From Verticillium longisporum (lineage: Eukaryota; Ascomycota; Sordariomycetes; Glomerellales; Plectosphaerellaceae), in the NCBI GenBank assembly GCA_019188255.1, contig JAETXT010000013.1:930001-994000 (forward strand): 64,000 nucleotides of DNA, in the 5' to 3' direction. A model generated the notes under the pieces. That model saw nothing but the letters and a program-made list of their open reading frames with translations. It did not search any database and was not told where the DNA came from. This document shows positions 1 through 9,959 of the stretch, piece by piece (within the stretch, counting starts at the first letter, position 1; every line of letters starts with the position of its first letter). Both the position numbers and the translations under genes were made by a program.

Positions 1-583
1 AGTTCGACCACCAGGAGCTCGCGTCCCTGCACTCCGTCTCCAAGGGCATGGTCGGCGAGTGCGGCCACCGCGGCGGCTTCTTTGAGCTCGTCGGCTTCGC
101 CCCCGAGGTCGAGGCCGAGATTTACAAGTTTGTCTCCATCACCCTCTGCGCCCCCGTCGTCGGCCAGTGCATGGTCGAGCTCATGGTCCGGCCCCCGTCG
201 CCGGCGAGCCCTCGTACGAGCTCTATGACCGCGAGTACAGCCGCATCTTCAACGGCCTGCGCGAGCGCGCCGTCGCCCTCCACAAGGCCTTTTCCGACAT
301 GGAGGGCGTCGAGTGCGGCACGCCACAGGGCAGCATGTACCTCTTCCCCACCATCCGGCTGCCCGCGCGCGCCGCCGAGGCCGCCGCCAAGGAGGGCCGC
401 AAGGCCGACGAGTTCTACTGCCTACGCCTGCTCGAGGCCACGGGCATCTGCGTCGTGCCCGGCAGTGGCTTTGGCCAGAAGGAGGGCACCCTGCACTTCC
501 GCACCACCTTCCTGGCGCCGGGGACCGAATGGGTCGGTCGCATTGTCGACTTTCACAAGAAGTTCATGGACGAGTTTCGTTGA
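1..583 (+). CDS. Alanine aminotransferase, 3' part, with apparent frameshift
   Basis: Pyridoxal-phosphate enzyme that interconverts alanine + 2-oxoglutarate and pyruvate + glutamate. Only the C-terminal part lies in the window, and the gene enters from the left edge in the frame starting at base 3. The PLP-lysine motif HSVSKG is followed by GECGHRGG, both typical of alanine aminotransferase; the lysine codon is 42-44. The frame breaks at a run of five C at 192-196. With six C, the text reads on smoothly into VAGEPSYELYDREYSRIF, GTPQGSMYLFP and GFGQKEGTLHFRTTF, and ends at TGA 581-583. The family normally has an uninterrupted frame here, so a lost base (consensus error or real mutation) is inferred. 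Neighbour rpn7 is convergent. Confidence 0.88.
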
Positions 584-971
584 AGTGCATGCATAGACCA
601 CAGTGAAGTGCACGCATGATGATCAATGACAGATGCTCGGAAAGATGGTGGAGGAACACTGATGAATCGAAGACACCTTCGTTTTCCTTGGGACACTGAA
701 GATTGCGGCGGAGGAAAAAAAGAAAGAGGCCATGGGGGTTGGTTAGCAGCCATGGCATCCAGAGCGTTGCATAGAGCATTTTTTTGGGTATGCGATTCAA
801 CACGTGATGTGAATGCGTGAAGTGACCGTGACCGTGACCTCTCCACTTATCCCATATCACCGCGCAGCCCATCATCTCCATCTGGCTGGTCTATTGTGAG
901 GTATCGCTATCATACAGGATAATCGCACACAAACTCATCCCTCTTGCCCCCGCCTGCGACGCCGCTCTTGT
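584..971. other. Convergent 3' intergenic region
   Basis: 388 bases between the alanine aminotransferase stop and the rpn7 stop, which face each other. The short ORFs here show no family resemblance. It presumably holds the two 3' UTRs; nothing else was seen. Confidence 0.6.
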
Positions 972-2605
972 CTACGCCCTCTCGCTTCCCCTGAGGCGCA
1001 CGGCCTGGCCGTACTTTTGCAGCTTCGTGATGAGCTGGTCACCTTGGCGGACGACGTCCTGGTACTGCTTGTTCTTGTCGTCGGGTCGGTTCGTCTCGAT
1101 GACGCCCTTGCCGGAGACGCGGTCAATCGTGCAGGGGATGCGGCCGGCGGCGATGAAGCGGGCGAGGTCACTGCAAACATGTCAGTCAGTGTGAAATCTC
1201 TTGCTGCCTCTTCGGCACGACACTGCCGAGTGTGCCTGGGAGAGGGGAAGGGGGACATACCGATCGAGGAAATCGACGGTGACGCCAAAGTCGGTGGCCA
1301 TGGTGTCGAGGCCGACGACGCGGTAGCTCTGCAGCAGCTGCTGGTAGGCGCGGAGGCGCATCTCGCGCACGAACCACTGCTTGTGCTCGTGCAGATAGCG
1401 GTCCTGGGCGAGCAAGGACTCCTCGACCCGGCCGTGGGCCTGGAAGATGAACTTGTAGCTGCCGTGGTACAGGCTCGGGACGAGCTGGTCGAGGGGCGAG
1501 AAGTCGATGGCCATCTCGGCTTCGGGCTGCTCGGTGCTGGAGCCGAGTGTCGTCAGGTTGACCGCCGTCTTGGCGCCCTTTTTGACCGAGGTCGAGGCCT
1601 CCTCAGCCGAGCTCGAGTCGTCGGCGCCGGGGCCGGCGCTGAGGGCGCCCGAGAGGGCGAGCATCTTGTCCTCGCCGTCGCCGAGGATGGCCTTGATCTC
1701 GGGGGCGTCGACGACCTTGCTCTTGAAGTCGACGCGTTTCAGCGAGACGGAACCGGCGAGCACAGAGTAGACGACGAGGGACGAGTACGTGCAGAGCTCG
1801 TAGCTGGTGAAGGTGGAGAGGGAGTCGAGGAGGAGGGGCGCCGTGGCAGCGTAAGAGCGGATCGTCAGGAGGTGGAGGCCTTCGTAGGCCTTGAGACGGT
1901 TGCGACGATCCCAGTCACCGCCCGACTCAACGAGCGCCTTGGCACGCTCGACGTGCTTCTTCGTCAGGAGCTTGTCGCCGTAGAAGAGGCCCATGCGGAC
2001 AATGGCGAGGACGAGATCGATTTTGGTGCCGAGGATGCCCGTCTTCTCAAAGACGTCCTCGTATGCCGTGATGGCGCGGTCCTGTGCCACGCATGTTAGC
2101 TCGCTCGCAACGTCAACGTGGCAGTCCGAATGGTGCAGGCACCCACCTTGTCGCCAACCCGCGCCCAGAATTCAGCCCTCTTTCCTCGCGCGGCCTGGAC
2201 CTCGGTGTCGCCAGCCTGCTCCACCGCCTCGTCCTCCTCTTTCTGGATGCCCTCGAGCTCGGCGTCATTCTCTGATTTCAGCTGCTTGTACAGATCTTCG
2301 TCCCACGGCAGGTTGATGGTGGTCTGGCTCTTGGTGGCGATCATGCCGACGAGACTGGACTTGCGGCTGGGGGGCTTGCCAGGAACGGACTGGCTCGACC
2401 CCTCGCCGACAGTGTTGAGGATGCCCTCGAGCGGGTGTGCGAGGAATCGGTAGAAGGGCGCCATCTTGTGCTCGGCGATGGCATCTTGGAGGACCTTGAC
2501 AGCGGCCTGCTGGACTGACTTGGAGGCGTAGGGGTTGGTGAGGGTGAAGACATGCTGGGAGAGAGGGAGGAGCGGCCACTTTGCGTATTGCGGTTCGGAA
2601 CCCAT
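972..2605 (-). CDS. rpn7: 26S proteasome regulatory subunit Rpn7 (PCI domain)
   Basis: Lid subunit of the 19S regulatory particle of the 26S proteasome. Exons 2605-2147, 2081-1261 and 1170-972 join in phase to 492 residues. Introns are 2082-2146 (GTGGGT...CAG) and 1171-1260 (GTATGT...CAG with a CTGAC branch site). The start at 2605 gives MGSEPQYAKWPLLPLSQ, a typical Rpn7 N terminus. The middle has DEDLYKQLKSENDAEL, then the helical repeat part (YEDVFEKTGILGTKIDLVL, SGGDWDRRNRLKAYEG). The C-terminal PCI/winged-helix part includes SLYHGSYKFIF, MRLRAYQQLLQSYRVV and FGVTVDFLDRDLARFIAAG. The acidic insert rich in Ser/Glu after DKMLAL is common in fungal orthologues. It is divergent from abd1, sharing a 616-base promoter region. 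Confidence 0.93.
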
Positions 2606-3221
2606 GGTGGCGGATGTGACGAGTTCCCTGATGCAGATGTGTTGATCGCAAAGGAATGGCAGCAAGAGCTGGGACGGAGATGGTCGTGGGGTGAGGAGTG
2701 TGACGTTGGCGGGTTTGATGTTGGAGTTGATGATTGCAGCTTTGGAGAGCTTTCGATCGTCACAGATACACTTCGAAGGTACAAGGTGCCGATGCCAGTG
2801 TTGGGGTGATGTGATTGGACAACTGCCCTGGTCCTGCTGTAAGGTGTGTGAGGCTCCAGCGCAACACGTACTGCCCATCACCTAGCAGCCTTGCTTGCCT
2901 GGGTACCTAGGTACCTAGGTACCTAATGTTGTGTGTGCCTGCCGTAGTTCAAAGGTGCAATTATACGGTGCACCTCTACAGCAAATCGTGCAGTGGATCC
3001 GACTTTCTTCATCCCTGCCTTGCCTGCCTCGTCCGTTTGAAGCTAGTAACAGAGCTCGACCTCGACCCTTCCTTCGGGTCTGCTTCCTACCTGCCTCGTA
3101 CCTACCCTGAATATTCATTCAAAACACATTGTCACGAACAAGACTTTTACCTCTCCTTTCTGCGTCACTCCAACGCTTCCATCACTAGCAGACTCGCTCG
3201 AATCCTTCCCATCATCTCATC
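2606..3221. promoter_or_regulatory. Divergent promoter between rpn7 and abd1
   Basis: 616 bases separate the two start codons, so both 5' regions lie here. It contains about three tandem copies of the palindromic octamer GGTACCTA at about 2902-2926, and looser TACCT repeats near 3090-3110. No TATA box at a convincing distance was recognised. Confidence 0.5.
2902..2926. repeat. Tandem GGTACCTA octamer
   Basis: Three units of an 8-base self-complementary word (reads TACCTAGG on both strands) in the rpn7-abd1 promoter. A related stretch (GGTACCTACCTAGGTAG) occurs near 19695-19712. Function unknown. Confidence 0.7.
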
Positions 3222-4658
3222 ATGGCCGACGATCGGTACGGCGACGAGGAAAATCCCCAGCCATACAGCGCCAACAACCTCGACCCCCCCAGAAAGCGAA
3301 AGGCAGAGAACACAGAAGAACTTCCGCAACCTTACAACGCGAAGGAGCTTCAGCCCGCTAAACGCCGAGCCATGTCGCCAAACGAGCACCAACCCCGCAA
3401 GCAGAAGCGTCCGGGCGCGCGCGCGCGCATCTCCGAAGCCGAGCGAGAGGCCATCCGCCAGCGAGCCCTTGAGAGAGATCGCGCACTTGAAGCTGCCGCC
3501 TTGGCTGCACCTCTCGAGCCCCGTCAACGAGGCATCAACGATGTCGTGACGCAGCATTACAACAGCGTCCCCGAACGAGGGCGCGATTGGAGGAGAACCG
3601 ACAGTAAGATCAAGGGCCTGCGATCTTTCAACAATTGGGTCAAGAGCTGCATCATTCAGAAATTCTCGCCTGACGAGGACTATACTCCTGCGTCACGCGA
3701 ACAGGGACGCTCGGGCGGCCACGAGCTGCTCGTTCTCGACATTGGGTGCGGCAAGGGCGGCGACTTGGGCAAGTGGCAACAGGCACCTCAGCCCGTGCAG
3801 CTCTACGTTGGTCTTGACCCCGCCGATGTCAGTATCGACCAGGCGAGAGAGCGCTATCGTCAGATGGGCAGTCGTGGTGGAGGCGGACGTGGTGGTAGGG
3901 GTGGCCACAGGCGGCCCCCTCCCCGCACCTTCGTCTGCCAGTTCCATGTCAAAGACTGCTACGGTGAATCCATTGAGGACATTGACGTCGTCCGCCAGGT
4001 CGGTTTCGAACCCGGCCCGATCAACCGTCGCGGCTTCGACGTCGTGAGTATGATGTTCTGCATGCATTACGCCTTTGAAAGCGAGGAGAAGGCTCGGACG
4101 ATGCTGCGTAACGTAGCCGGAGCGCTGAAGAAGGGAGGTCGTCTGGTTGGATGCATCCCCAACTCTGACGTTCTAGGAGAGCATGTACGAAAATTCAACG
4201 AACGAATGAAGGAGAAGAAGAGGCTGAAGGAAGAGAACCCCGAGCCACCCGCCGAGGCCGAGGACGGTGAACTGGAGGAGGGCGAGGCTGAGGAGACCGC
4301 CGAATGGGGCAACAGCATCTACCGTGTCCGATTTCCCGGCAAGACCCCCGAAGACGGCATTTTCCGTCCTGCGTTCGGCTGGAAGTACAACTTCTTCCTC
4401 GACGAGGCCGTGGAGGAGGTTCCCGAGTACGTCGTGCCGTGGGAGGCGTTCCGTGCTCTGGCCGAAGATTTCAACCTCGAGCTGCAGTACCAGAAAAACT
4501 TCATGGATGTCTGGAACAGCGAGAAGGATGACCCCACGCTCGGTCCATTGAGTGAGAGGATGGGTGTGAGGGAGCGCGGCGGCGGCGACCTCCTGGTTTC
4601 GCCAGACGAGCAGGAAGCTGCGAGCTTCTACATTGCCTTCTGCTTCTACAAGGTCTAG
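3222..4658 (+). CDS. abd1: mRNA cap guanine-N7 methyltransferase
   Basis: Transfers a methyl group from S-adenosylmethionine to the guanine N7 of the mRNA 5' cap in the nucleus. It is an intronless 478-codon ORF. The first ~110 residues are basic and low-complexity (PRKRKAEN, PAKRRAMSP, RKQKRPGARARI) and probably bind RNA or carry the nuclear signal. The catalytic part starts at HYNSVPERGRDWRRTDSKIKGLRSFNNWVKS. SAM motif I is LVLDIGCGKGGDLGKW, followed by YVGLDPADVSIDQARERY and DVVSMMFCMHYAFESE. The end (RFPGKTPEDGIF, GWKYNFFLDEAV, VPEYVVPWEAF, EAASFYIAFCFYKV) is typical for Abd1. A glycine/arginine stretch (GGGGRGGRGG) after motif I is an insertion relative to the compact yeast enzyme. Confidence 0.95.
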   Translation: MADDRYGDEENPQPYSANNLDPPRKRKAENTEELPQPYNAKELQPAKRRAMSPNEHQPRKQKRPGARARISEAEREAIRQRALERDRALEAAALAAPLEPRQRGINDVVTQHYNSVPERGRDWRRTDSKIKGLRSFNNWVKSCIIQKFSPDEDYTPASREQGRSGGHELLVLDIGCGKGGDLGKWQQAPQPVQLYVGLDPADVSIDQARERYRQMGSRGGGGRGGRGGHRRPPPRTFVCQFHVKDCYGESIEDIDVVRQVGFEPGPINRRGFDVVSMMFCMHYAFESEEKARTMLRNVAGALKKGGRLVGCIPNSDVLGEHVRKFNERMKEKKRLKEENPEPPAEAEDGELEEGEAEETAEWGNSIYRVRFPGKTPEDGIFRPAFGWKYNFFLDEAVEEVPEYVVPWEAFRALAEDFNLELQYQKNFMDVWNSEKDDPTLGPLSERMGVRERGGGDLLVSPDEQEAASFYIAFCFYKV

Positions 4659-5872
4659 ATTTACACATGGCTCTCACAAGAGAGGCATTTCGATCTCCCC
4701 GTTTGGCGTGGCTTGCACCTTTTCTTCACGGGAGATTGAGACGAGAAAGCTCCTCTATTCTTGCTCACCAACGATGAAACCCCCGACCACTTGCTGGTTA
4801 TCGCCTAAGACATCCAACCTTTCTAGATGTTCTTCGTCTGTGATATATATTGTTCCTCCCATCTGCGCAGTTTTCCTAATCGGATCGTACGTGCAGGTGA
4901 ATTAAGCCGTCAATTGATGCCCCCCACTTGGAGGCGCTAAAAACGCATGGCACTCCTGATGCATCCTTCGACTCGCGAAATACTCGCGGAAGAGAGTACA
5001 GGGAGAGTGAACCGACATCAACCTTGCAACAAGCAATGAATCCACCGCCGCAAACGATCCTGCGGTGTCTGTTGAAAGCAGGGGAGCGCACGACTTATTA
5101 TCCCCACTAACTTGCCTTCTACCGCATCGAGCCTGCCCTCGCATCATCTAAGTTAAAATCTAGGAGTGGGTTGTTGACTCTTTTCCAGATTTCACTGGTG
5201 AACTTGCTGGACTGAAAACACTTGACGCAATGCGTATACTGCATTCATTTGTTCTGTACTGTTGAGACCTTGACATGATAGGAATCCAGCGGTGTTGTCA
5301 ATCTTCGCCGCCCTTGGGGTCCCCTGTTACATCCAGTACACCCAGAGACGGCTTGCAAACAAGCCTCCTTCCATGCTCATCACGTTTCGATGATTGCTCC
5401 TAGCCCTATTCGAATGACAGTGCTACACAATCGTCACAAATACACAAATCATTAAACCTCGGCCTACCCGAAACCTTCAAAGGAGTGTAGAGATGATAAC
5501 CGAACCAGAAGAAGGAAAGAAAACAAATGGAAATGCGAAAGTTAGCGTAGACAAACTAGTTAGCCAACTTTCAGCTTTAATAACAAAAAAAAAAGAAAGG
5601 GTGGTAGGGCGAGCAAACGTAGGTATGATAGTCGAGAGCCGCAATGTGAGGCCAGACATTCAGGATCAGGGCGAGCGGATACGATGTATATGCACTCTTT
5701 TTAACGTATAAATAATAGTCGATGTGAAGCATGGTTGATGCGTACACGACCAAGCAGAGCGTTCGAGCACAGGACAAGCCCGCCTCGATGGCTCCGGGGG
5801 ATCCCGTGTGCCAATTGCTTAGTGGCAGGTTAGGTGCCGCCGTGATACCGTTGTTTTGCAGCAAGGGGACTG
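4659..5872. other. Convergent intergenic region, no gene recognised
   Basis: 1.2 kb between the abd1 stop and the stop of the next minus-strand gene. It has only short ORFs without family resemblance. It includes a short A-tract (about 5583-5594) and probably both 3' UTRs. Confidence 0.5.
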
Positions 5873-7359
5873 CTAAGAATAAGATCCAGGACCAGGAGCT
5901 GAGTATGTCCGCTCTCTGCTAGGACCGAAAGTACCGATGTGCTCGATGTTCTGACTGGACACTGTCCCTGGATGTTGGTTCATGGAATAGCATGGTGCTT
6001 TGGGAGTGTCGGGAGTTTCATTGAACCCGACATCGCTTTGACTGTTGAAGCCCGTGTGTGCAGAGGCAAATGAGCCACCGAACGGGAAACTTTGGTGATG
6101 GCTGTGGTTATATACAGCATGCGAATAGTCCATTGTCATAGGTTGACTGATAGAAGATATGTTCGGATTATATTCAGACGTGGCCGATTGGGTTTGTAAT
6201 GAGTTGAAGGATGTTTCCGAAGTGGGATGCGAAGAAGTACCGGCTGCAGACCAAGCCATAGAAGGCGCATAGCTCGATTGTGTGTCTTGATCCAAAGCCG
6301 CTGAGCCGGGATAGCTCATGCAATCTCGGTGGTCCAGTTGCCCGGTGTTCATCCATTGGTCTTGTTGGTTCTGAAAGATTGCGAGGCCCTGATTTTGCGC
6401 ATTGAATTGATCAGAAAATACCTGTGAGCCAAAATTGCCCCAATCAAGATCTGAACCTGCAACGTTTGCTCCATAGTCAAACCCCGATTGGTAAAGGTTT
6501 TGTGGTGTCAAGTTTGGTTGGACCCCTGATCCCAACATCGGCGCCGAGGATGACGGGGTTTGATGGACGCCAAATGTCATATTCGAATGTAGCCGAGTCA
6601 TATCAATGCTTGAGGAAAGCCGTGTTTGTGAGTTGTCGTTGCGGTGCATGATGTGAGCTTCGCTCCTCTCTGGTAGTTGCAAAGACGGTGGTTAGAAGAA
6701 AAGAGTCTATGGAGAGGAGACAAGCACTAACCTCTGGTATCATAGGGCGATTGCCACACCTCCCGATCAAACGATGTTTGGGTGATACAGGCAAGCTTTT
6801 GGCAGACACAACGATTCCCGAACTCGTGATGGCGGCGAGAAAGTGTTTCGAGTTCAGTCTTGCCGAGGATCATATCGAAGTCCTTCATGTCGAAAGGCAG
6901 TACCAAGCCTTTGTATGAAGTGCCGTCCGGTGAGATTCCAAGATGCCTGGCACTTATCTCCAGACCTTTGACGAAGCAATCCGCGTCGATCACCCCGTAT
7001 GGTGTCTTCAGCTGGCGTCTTGCACCTGGTTTGGGTGGCACATAGCTTAAACCATGATGACGGCAGAAGGACTTTGAAATGATAGTCTGGTCGAGGATAG
7101 CACATATCCCCACACGAGCTCTAACCATGAGTCCTTTATGGTTACCAACATACATCAAGTATGCTGTAGATATTCTTTTTCCCTTCACAGGAGCGCATTC
7201 GCTTGGGCGGTTGCCATTTTCAGAAGCCCAGCGAGTAGGGCTGAAATCGGAGAAGTGAGTATGGATGTTCCCTCTGGCTTCTATCAGCGGGGCCTCTCTG
7301 CATAAGTGATGACCCTGTGCTCTCAAGTACTCAGAATTCATAGACGCGGGCAGCGCCAT
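5873..7359 (-). CDS. Hypothetical protein with degenerate retropepsin-like domain
   Basis: Function unknown. Two exons, 7359-6732 and 6669-5873, join in phase across a 62-base intron (GTTAGT...CTAAC...CAG), giving about 474 residues. Exon 1 (residues ~75-180) reads like an aspartic-protease half-domain of retroelement type: GLMVRARVGICAILDQTI where proteases have an Asp-Thr/Ser-Gly turn, then YGVIDADCFV, and DFDMILGKTEL, which resembles the conserved I-L-G strand. The Asp-Thr-Gly triad itself is not intact, so protease activity is doubtful. Exon 2 is a low-complexity tail rich in Ser, Gln, Asn and Tyr, like the disordered region of a transcriptional or RNP protein. The start at 7359 is the first ATG in frame; an upstream exon cannot be excluded. 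Confidence 0.6.
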
Positions 7360-8790
7360 GCCATGAGTACCTGCCTAGTGGCGGGAGCTGAGCAGCCCCA
7401 CGTGGTGAATATGGACCGGTGAAACGCAGTTTTTCTCAAAACAAAAGGCGAAGGTGGCGACGGTGCTTGACCGAGACTTGATGATGAGGGTATGATCTGC
7501 ACTTATACGATGTCAAGGGTAGGAGGTTGGTGCTGAGCAAGGGGGTGATACAGATGAATGAGTTGGCGCACCGAACAGCCTAGTGCGAAGGGCCAGGCTG
7601 TTGCAGAAAAGGGTAGCCTGGCAGAGGCCACAGAGGGGGAAATGATCGGGCAGACAATGGAAAACAAGAAAATTGTCAGTAGCGTTAGCTCTTCGGATAT
7701 GAAGGGATATAATGAAGTGAGAGATGTATCTAGTTGGAAATGAGGCTACCCGGCCATGGCACATCCGATCGAAGTTGTTCATGGGAGCATCTTCTGGCGC
7801 CATATTGGTAAGGATATTGATCGTAATTTCATTCCACCCTCAATTTACACTCATTGCCAGCCCAGCATCAAAGAAGCATGTCAAGACAACTTGGGGGAAG
7901 GGGGTGTGTGGGCGGCGAGTGCGGCTTATTTGCCTACCGCCGGCCGCGAACCATGTGAATTAGGATTCCATGAATGAGCTGAGGCTCAGTGACACCCCAT
8001 GCTTCGGTTGCCACACACAGTACGTTTGTCACTACTGGTTGCCCAAAGAGTAAACTGGCTTAGTCATGAGACAAGCTCTCTTGAGAGTGGTTTAGCATTG
8101 ACGTCTCAATCTTCAACACGATCCTCAAACGCAAGAACACTGATGCTGCTGATGAGAGTGCTGAGAAAGACAGCAATCTGGATGGCGAAAATGTAGATTC
8201 GACGAGGGGCTGGCCAGCATTAGGCAGCCGGCAGCCTTCGTTGGTAAAATTTTGGGAATTGTAATTGGAATTCCTGATGTTGGCCCTTGATTCGTAGGAT
8301 GAAAGCACACGTCGTACCCAGCCAGAGCACTACTGAAGGCTCTACCCCATCAGGAAACCACTGTCCTACCTAGTATGTGACAGCAGCTTCCCAATCCAAT
8401 CGACGAGTGTCTCTACCAGCGCCCGTGCTGTGCCTCGAAGTGTAATTGCGCCGCCTTTGGAATTACACTTTGCCCAATGTCACGTAAGGTCGGTGACACA
8501 ACATTAGCCCCATGCCGGCCTCACATGCTCCGTTTTCTTTTGTGAAATCATAGGCGCCGGTTCGAGCTTTAGGGCAGATCGGAGTCGATTGAGCATCTTT
8601 TGCTTCAAAACAAAGCAATGCCTCCTGAACATGGTCTATGGCACGAGTCGATGAAGGGGACTCACATCCGCCCACCGACCATCGTTCTTTCAATGCGGTT
8701 GAAGCTATCACTCGGATGCTGCATGAAGCATAAATCAATTCGTAAGAGATCTTCCGTTCCAACTTGTCATTCTTGTGTTAAGATCAAAAT
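7360..8790. other. Gene-poor stretch
   Basis: 1.4 kb with only small ORFs on both strands that I cannot tie to a family. It contains the 5' side of the retropepsin-like gene and whatever lies upstream of the orphan ORF at 8791. A C-H-x-C like string just upstream of 8790 is too short to call a zinc domain. Confidence 0.4.
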
Positions 8791-9654
8791 ATGAAGGCTG
8801 AAATGTCAACACAATATCGTACATGTAAATCTCGAGGATTCGATCGACGTCATTTTGCGAGCAAAGACCATCACCAGTTTGGCCATAAATCGTCATTTAG
8901 CACGAGAGCCCGGAAGCCATGGTCTTTGAATCAGCACGGAAGCTGTGCCTTGAAGAAGAATGCGGATAACAATCGAGTCATTCTCGACAAAGAAATATCC
9001 CGGCCGTCAGACTATGGACTGAAACATGGGAATACAATCAAACTCGGAGTGCTTTCGGGATCCCAACGATTCGAACATTCGGAGACTCTACAACTGTTCG
9101 GTGTGAAAGAGGCAGGGGTTTCTTCTGAGTTGCAAAACCAAGAAGTGGCCTCACACGTAAGCGGCGATGTCCTCTGGTCAGATAGAGCGTTAGAAGAGGG
9201 TTGCATAAGTGTTGTTTCAAGGAACTCCAACTTTGTGCCAGGCACAGGAAATGCGACCAGCTCTCGAGGCTCTGATGCCCTGCTTGGAATTCCAGGAGAA
9301 TGTACTGAGGCCGGGCCTCAGTTGAACACACCCTCACATGATCCAAAGCGCAACCGGGACGGAATCGAACCGCCGGATTTGGCTGACCTGCCAGGTCAGA
9401 TACTCCCTGCAGATCAGACATCCGAATGTGATGAACACATTGATAATAGCCCCAGAGGGCTGAGCTGCGGGCACGTGGCTATCGATTACGAAGCTGAATT
9501 TGACGGAAAGCCTTTAGAGGAGTTACCACAAGCACTGAGAGACTTTCGGGAACACCCTGCGCACAAGTTTTGGACATGGTCCGCGGAGCTGCAGCAATGG
9601 TTTCACGACGAGGAGGATGGTTCCCGCATATTTTCTCCTGAGGAATTGAATTGA
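8791..9654 (+). CDS. Orphan hypothetical protein, 287 codons
   Basis: Not recognised. It is a single open frame. The N-terminal half is basic and rich in Ser/His/Arg. The middle is low complexity (GNATSSRGSDALLG). The last ~55 residues look most like a folded segment: AIDYEAEFDGKPLEELPQAL, then DFREHPAHKFWTWSAELQQW and FHDEEDGSRIFSPEELN, acidic with several Trp and a possible helix. No signal peptide or membrane helix is visible. It lies directly left of the RIP-mutated block, a place where orphan and decaying genes are common. It could be the last exon of a longer gene. Confidence 0.4.
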   Translation: MKAEMSTQYRTCKSRGFDRRHFASKDHHQFGHKSSFSTRARKPWSLNQHGSCALKKNADNNRVILDKEISRPSDYGLKHGNTIKLGVLSGSQRFEHSETLQLFGVKEAGVSSELQNQEVASHVSGDVLWSDRALEEGCISVVSRNSNFVPGTGNATSSRGSDALLGIPGECTEAGPQLNTPSHDPKRNRDGIEPPDLADLPGQILPADQTSECDEHIDNSPRGLSCGHVAIDYEAEFDGKPLEELPQALRDFREHPAHKFWTWSAELQQWFHDEEDGSRIFSPEELN

Positions 9655-9959
9655 ATACATCAAACAGCTGTTGTATTTTATGTCATTCGATTGTAGTTAT
9701 ATTCTACTGTACAGCCGTGTTCGATACGTTAAATCATTATTTTAGGATTACCACTCTTTGAGAATCAATCACGAGCGACCATGAAAGCTTGATGTTTCTA
9801 TAGACCAACCGCACAGCCCTCCATCTGTAGAGTTAGCCTTTATCCATAGAGTTGATATGCCACTGGCATACCATTCGATCAGGAGTCGGTTGACGTACGA
9901 CTAGATCCTCTTAGTGAGAGAAAACGCTGGAGAACGAGAAACGTTAGGTAGTCCCGCTA
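9655..9959. other. Transition into AT-rich block
   Basis: No ORF. Base composition slides from ordinary to AT-rich, and CpA/TpG words thin out towards the right. Confidence 0.5.

Noticed and set aside
1017..2099. Long plus-strand ORF of 360 codons
   Set aside because: Antisense shadow of rpn7; Val/Leu/Glu/Asp-rich composition typical of the complement of GC-rich coding DNA.
9355..9382. GGTTCGATTCC-like T-arm on the minus strand
   Set aside because: No matching acceptor, D arm or anticodon arm around it, and it lies in an open frame; chance resemblance to a tRNA.
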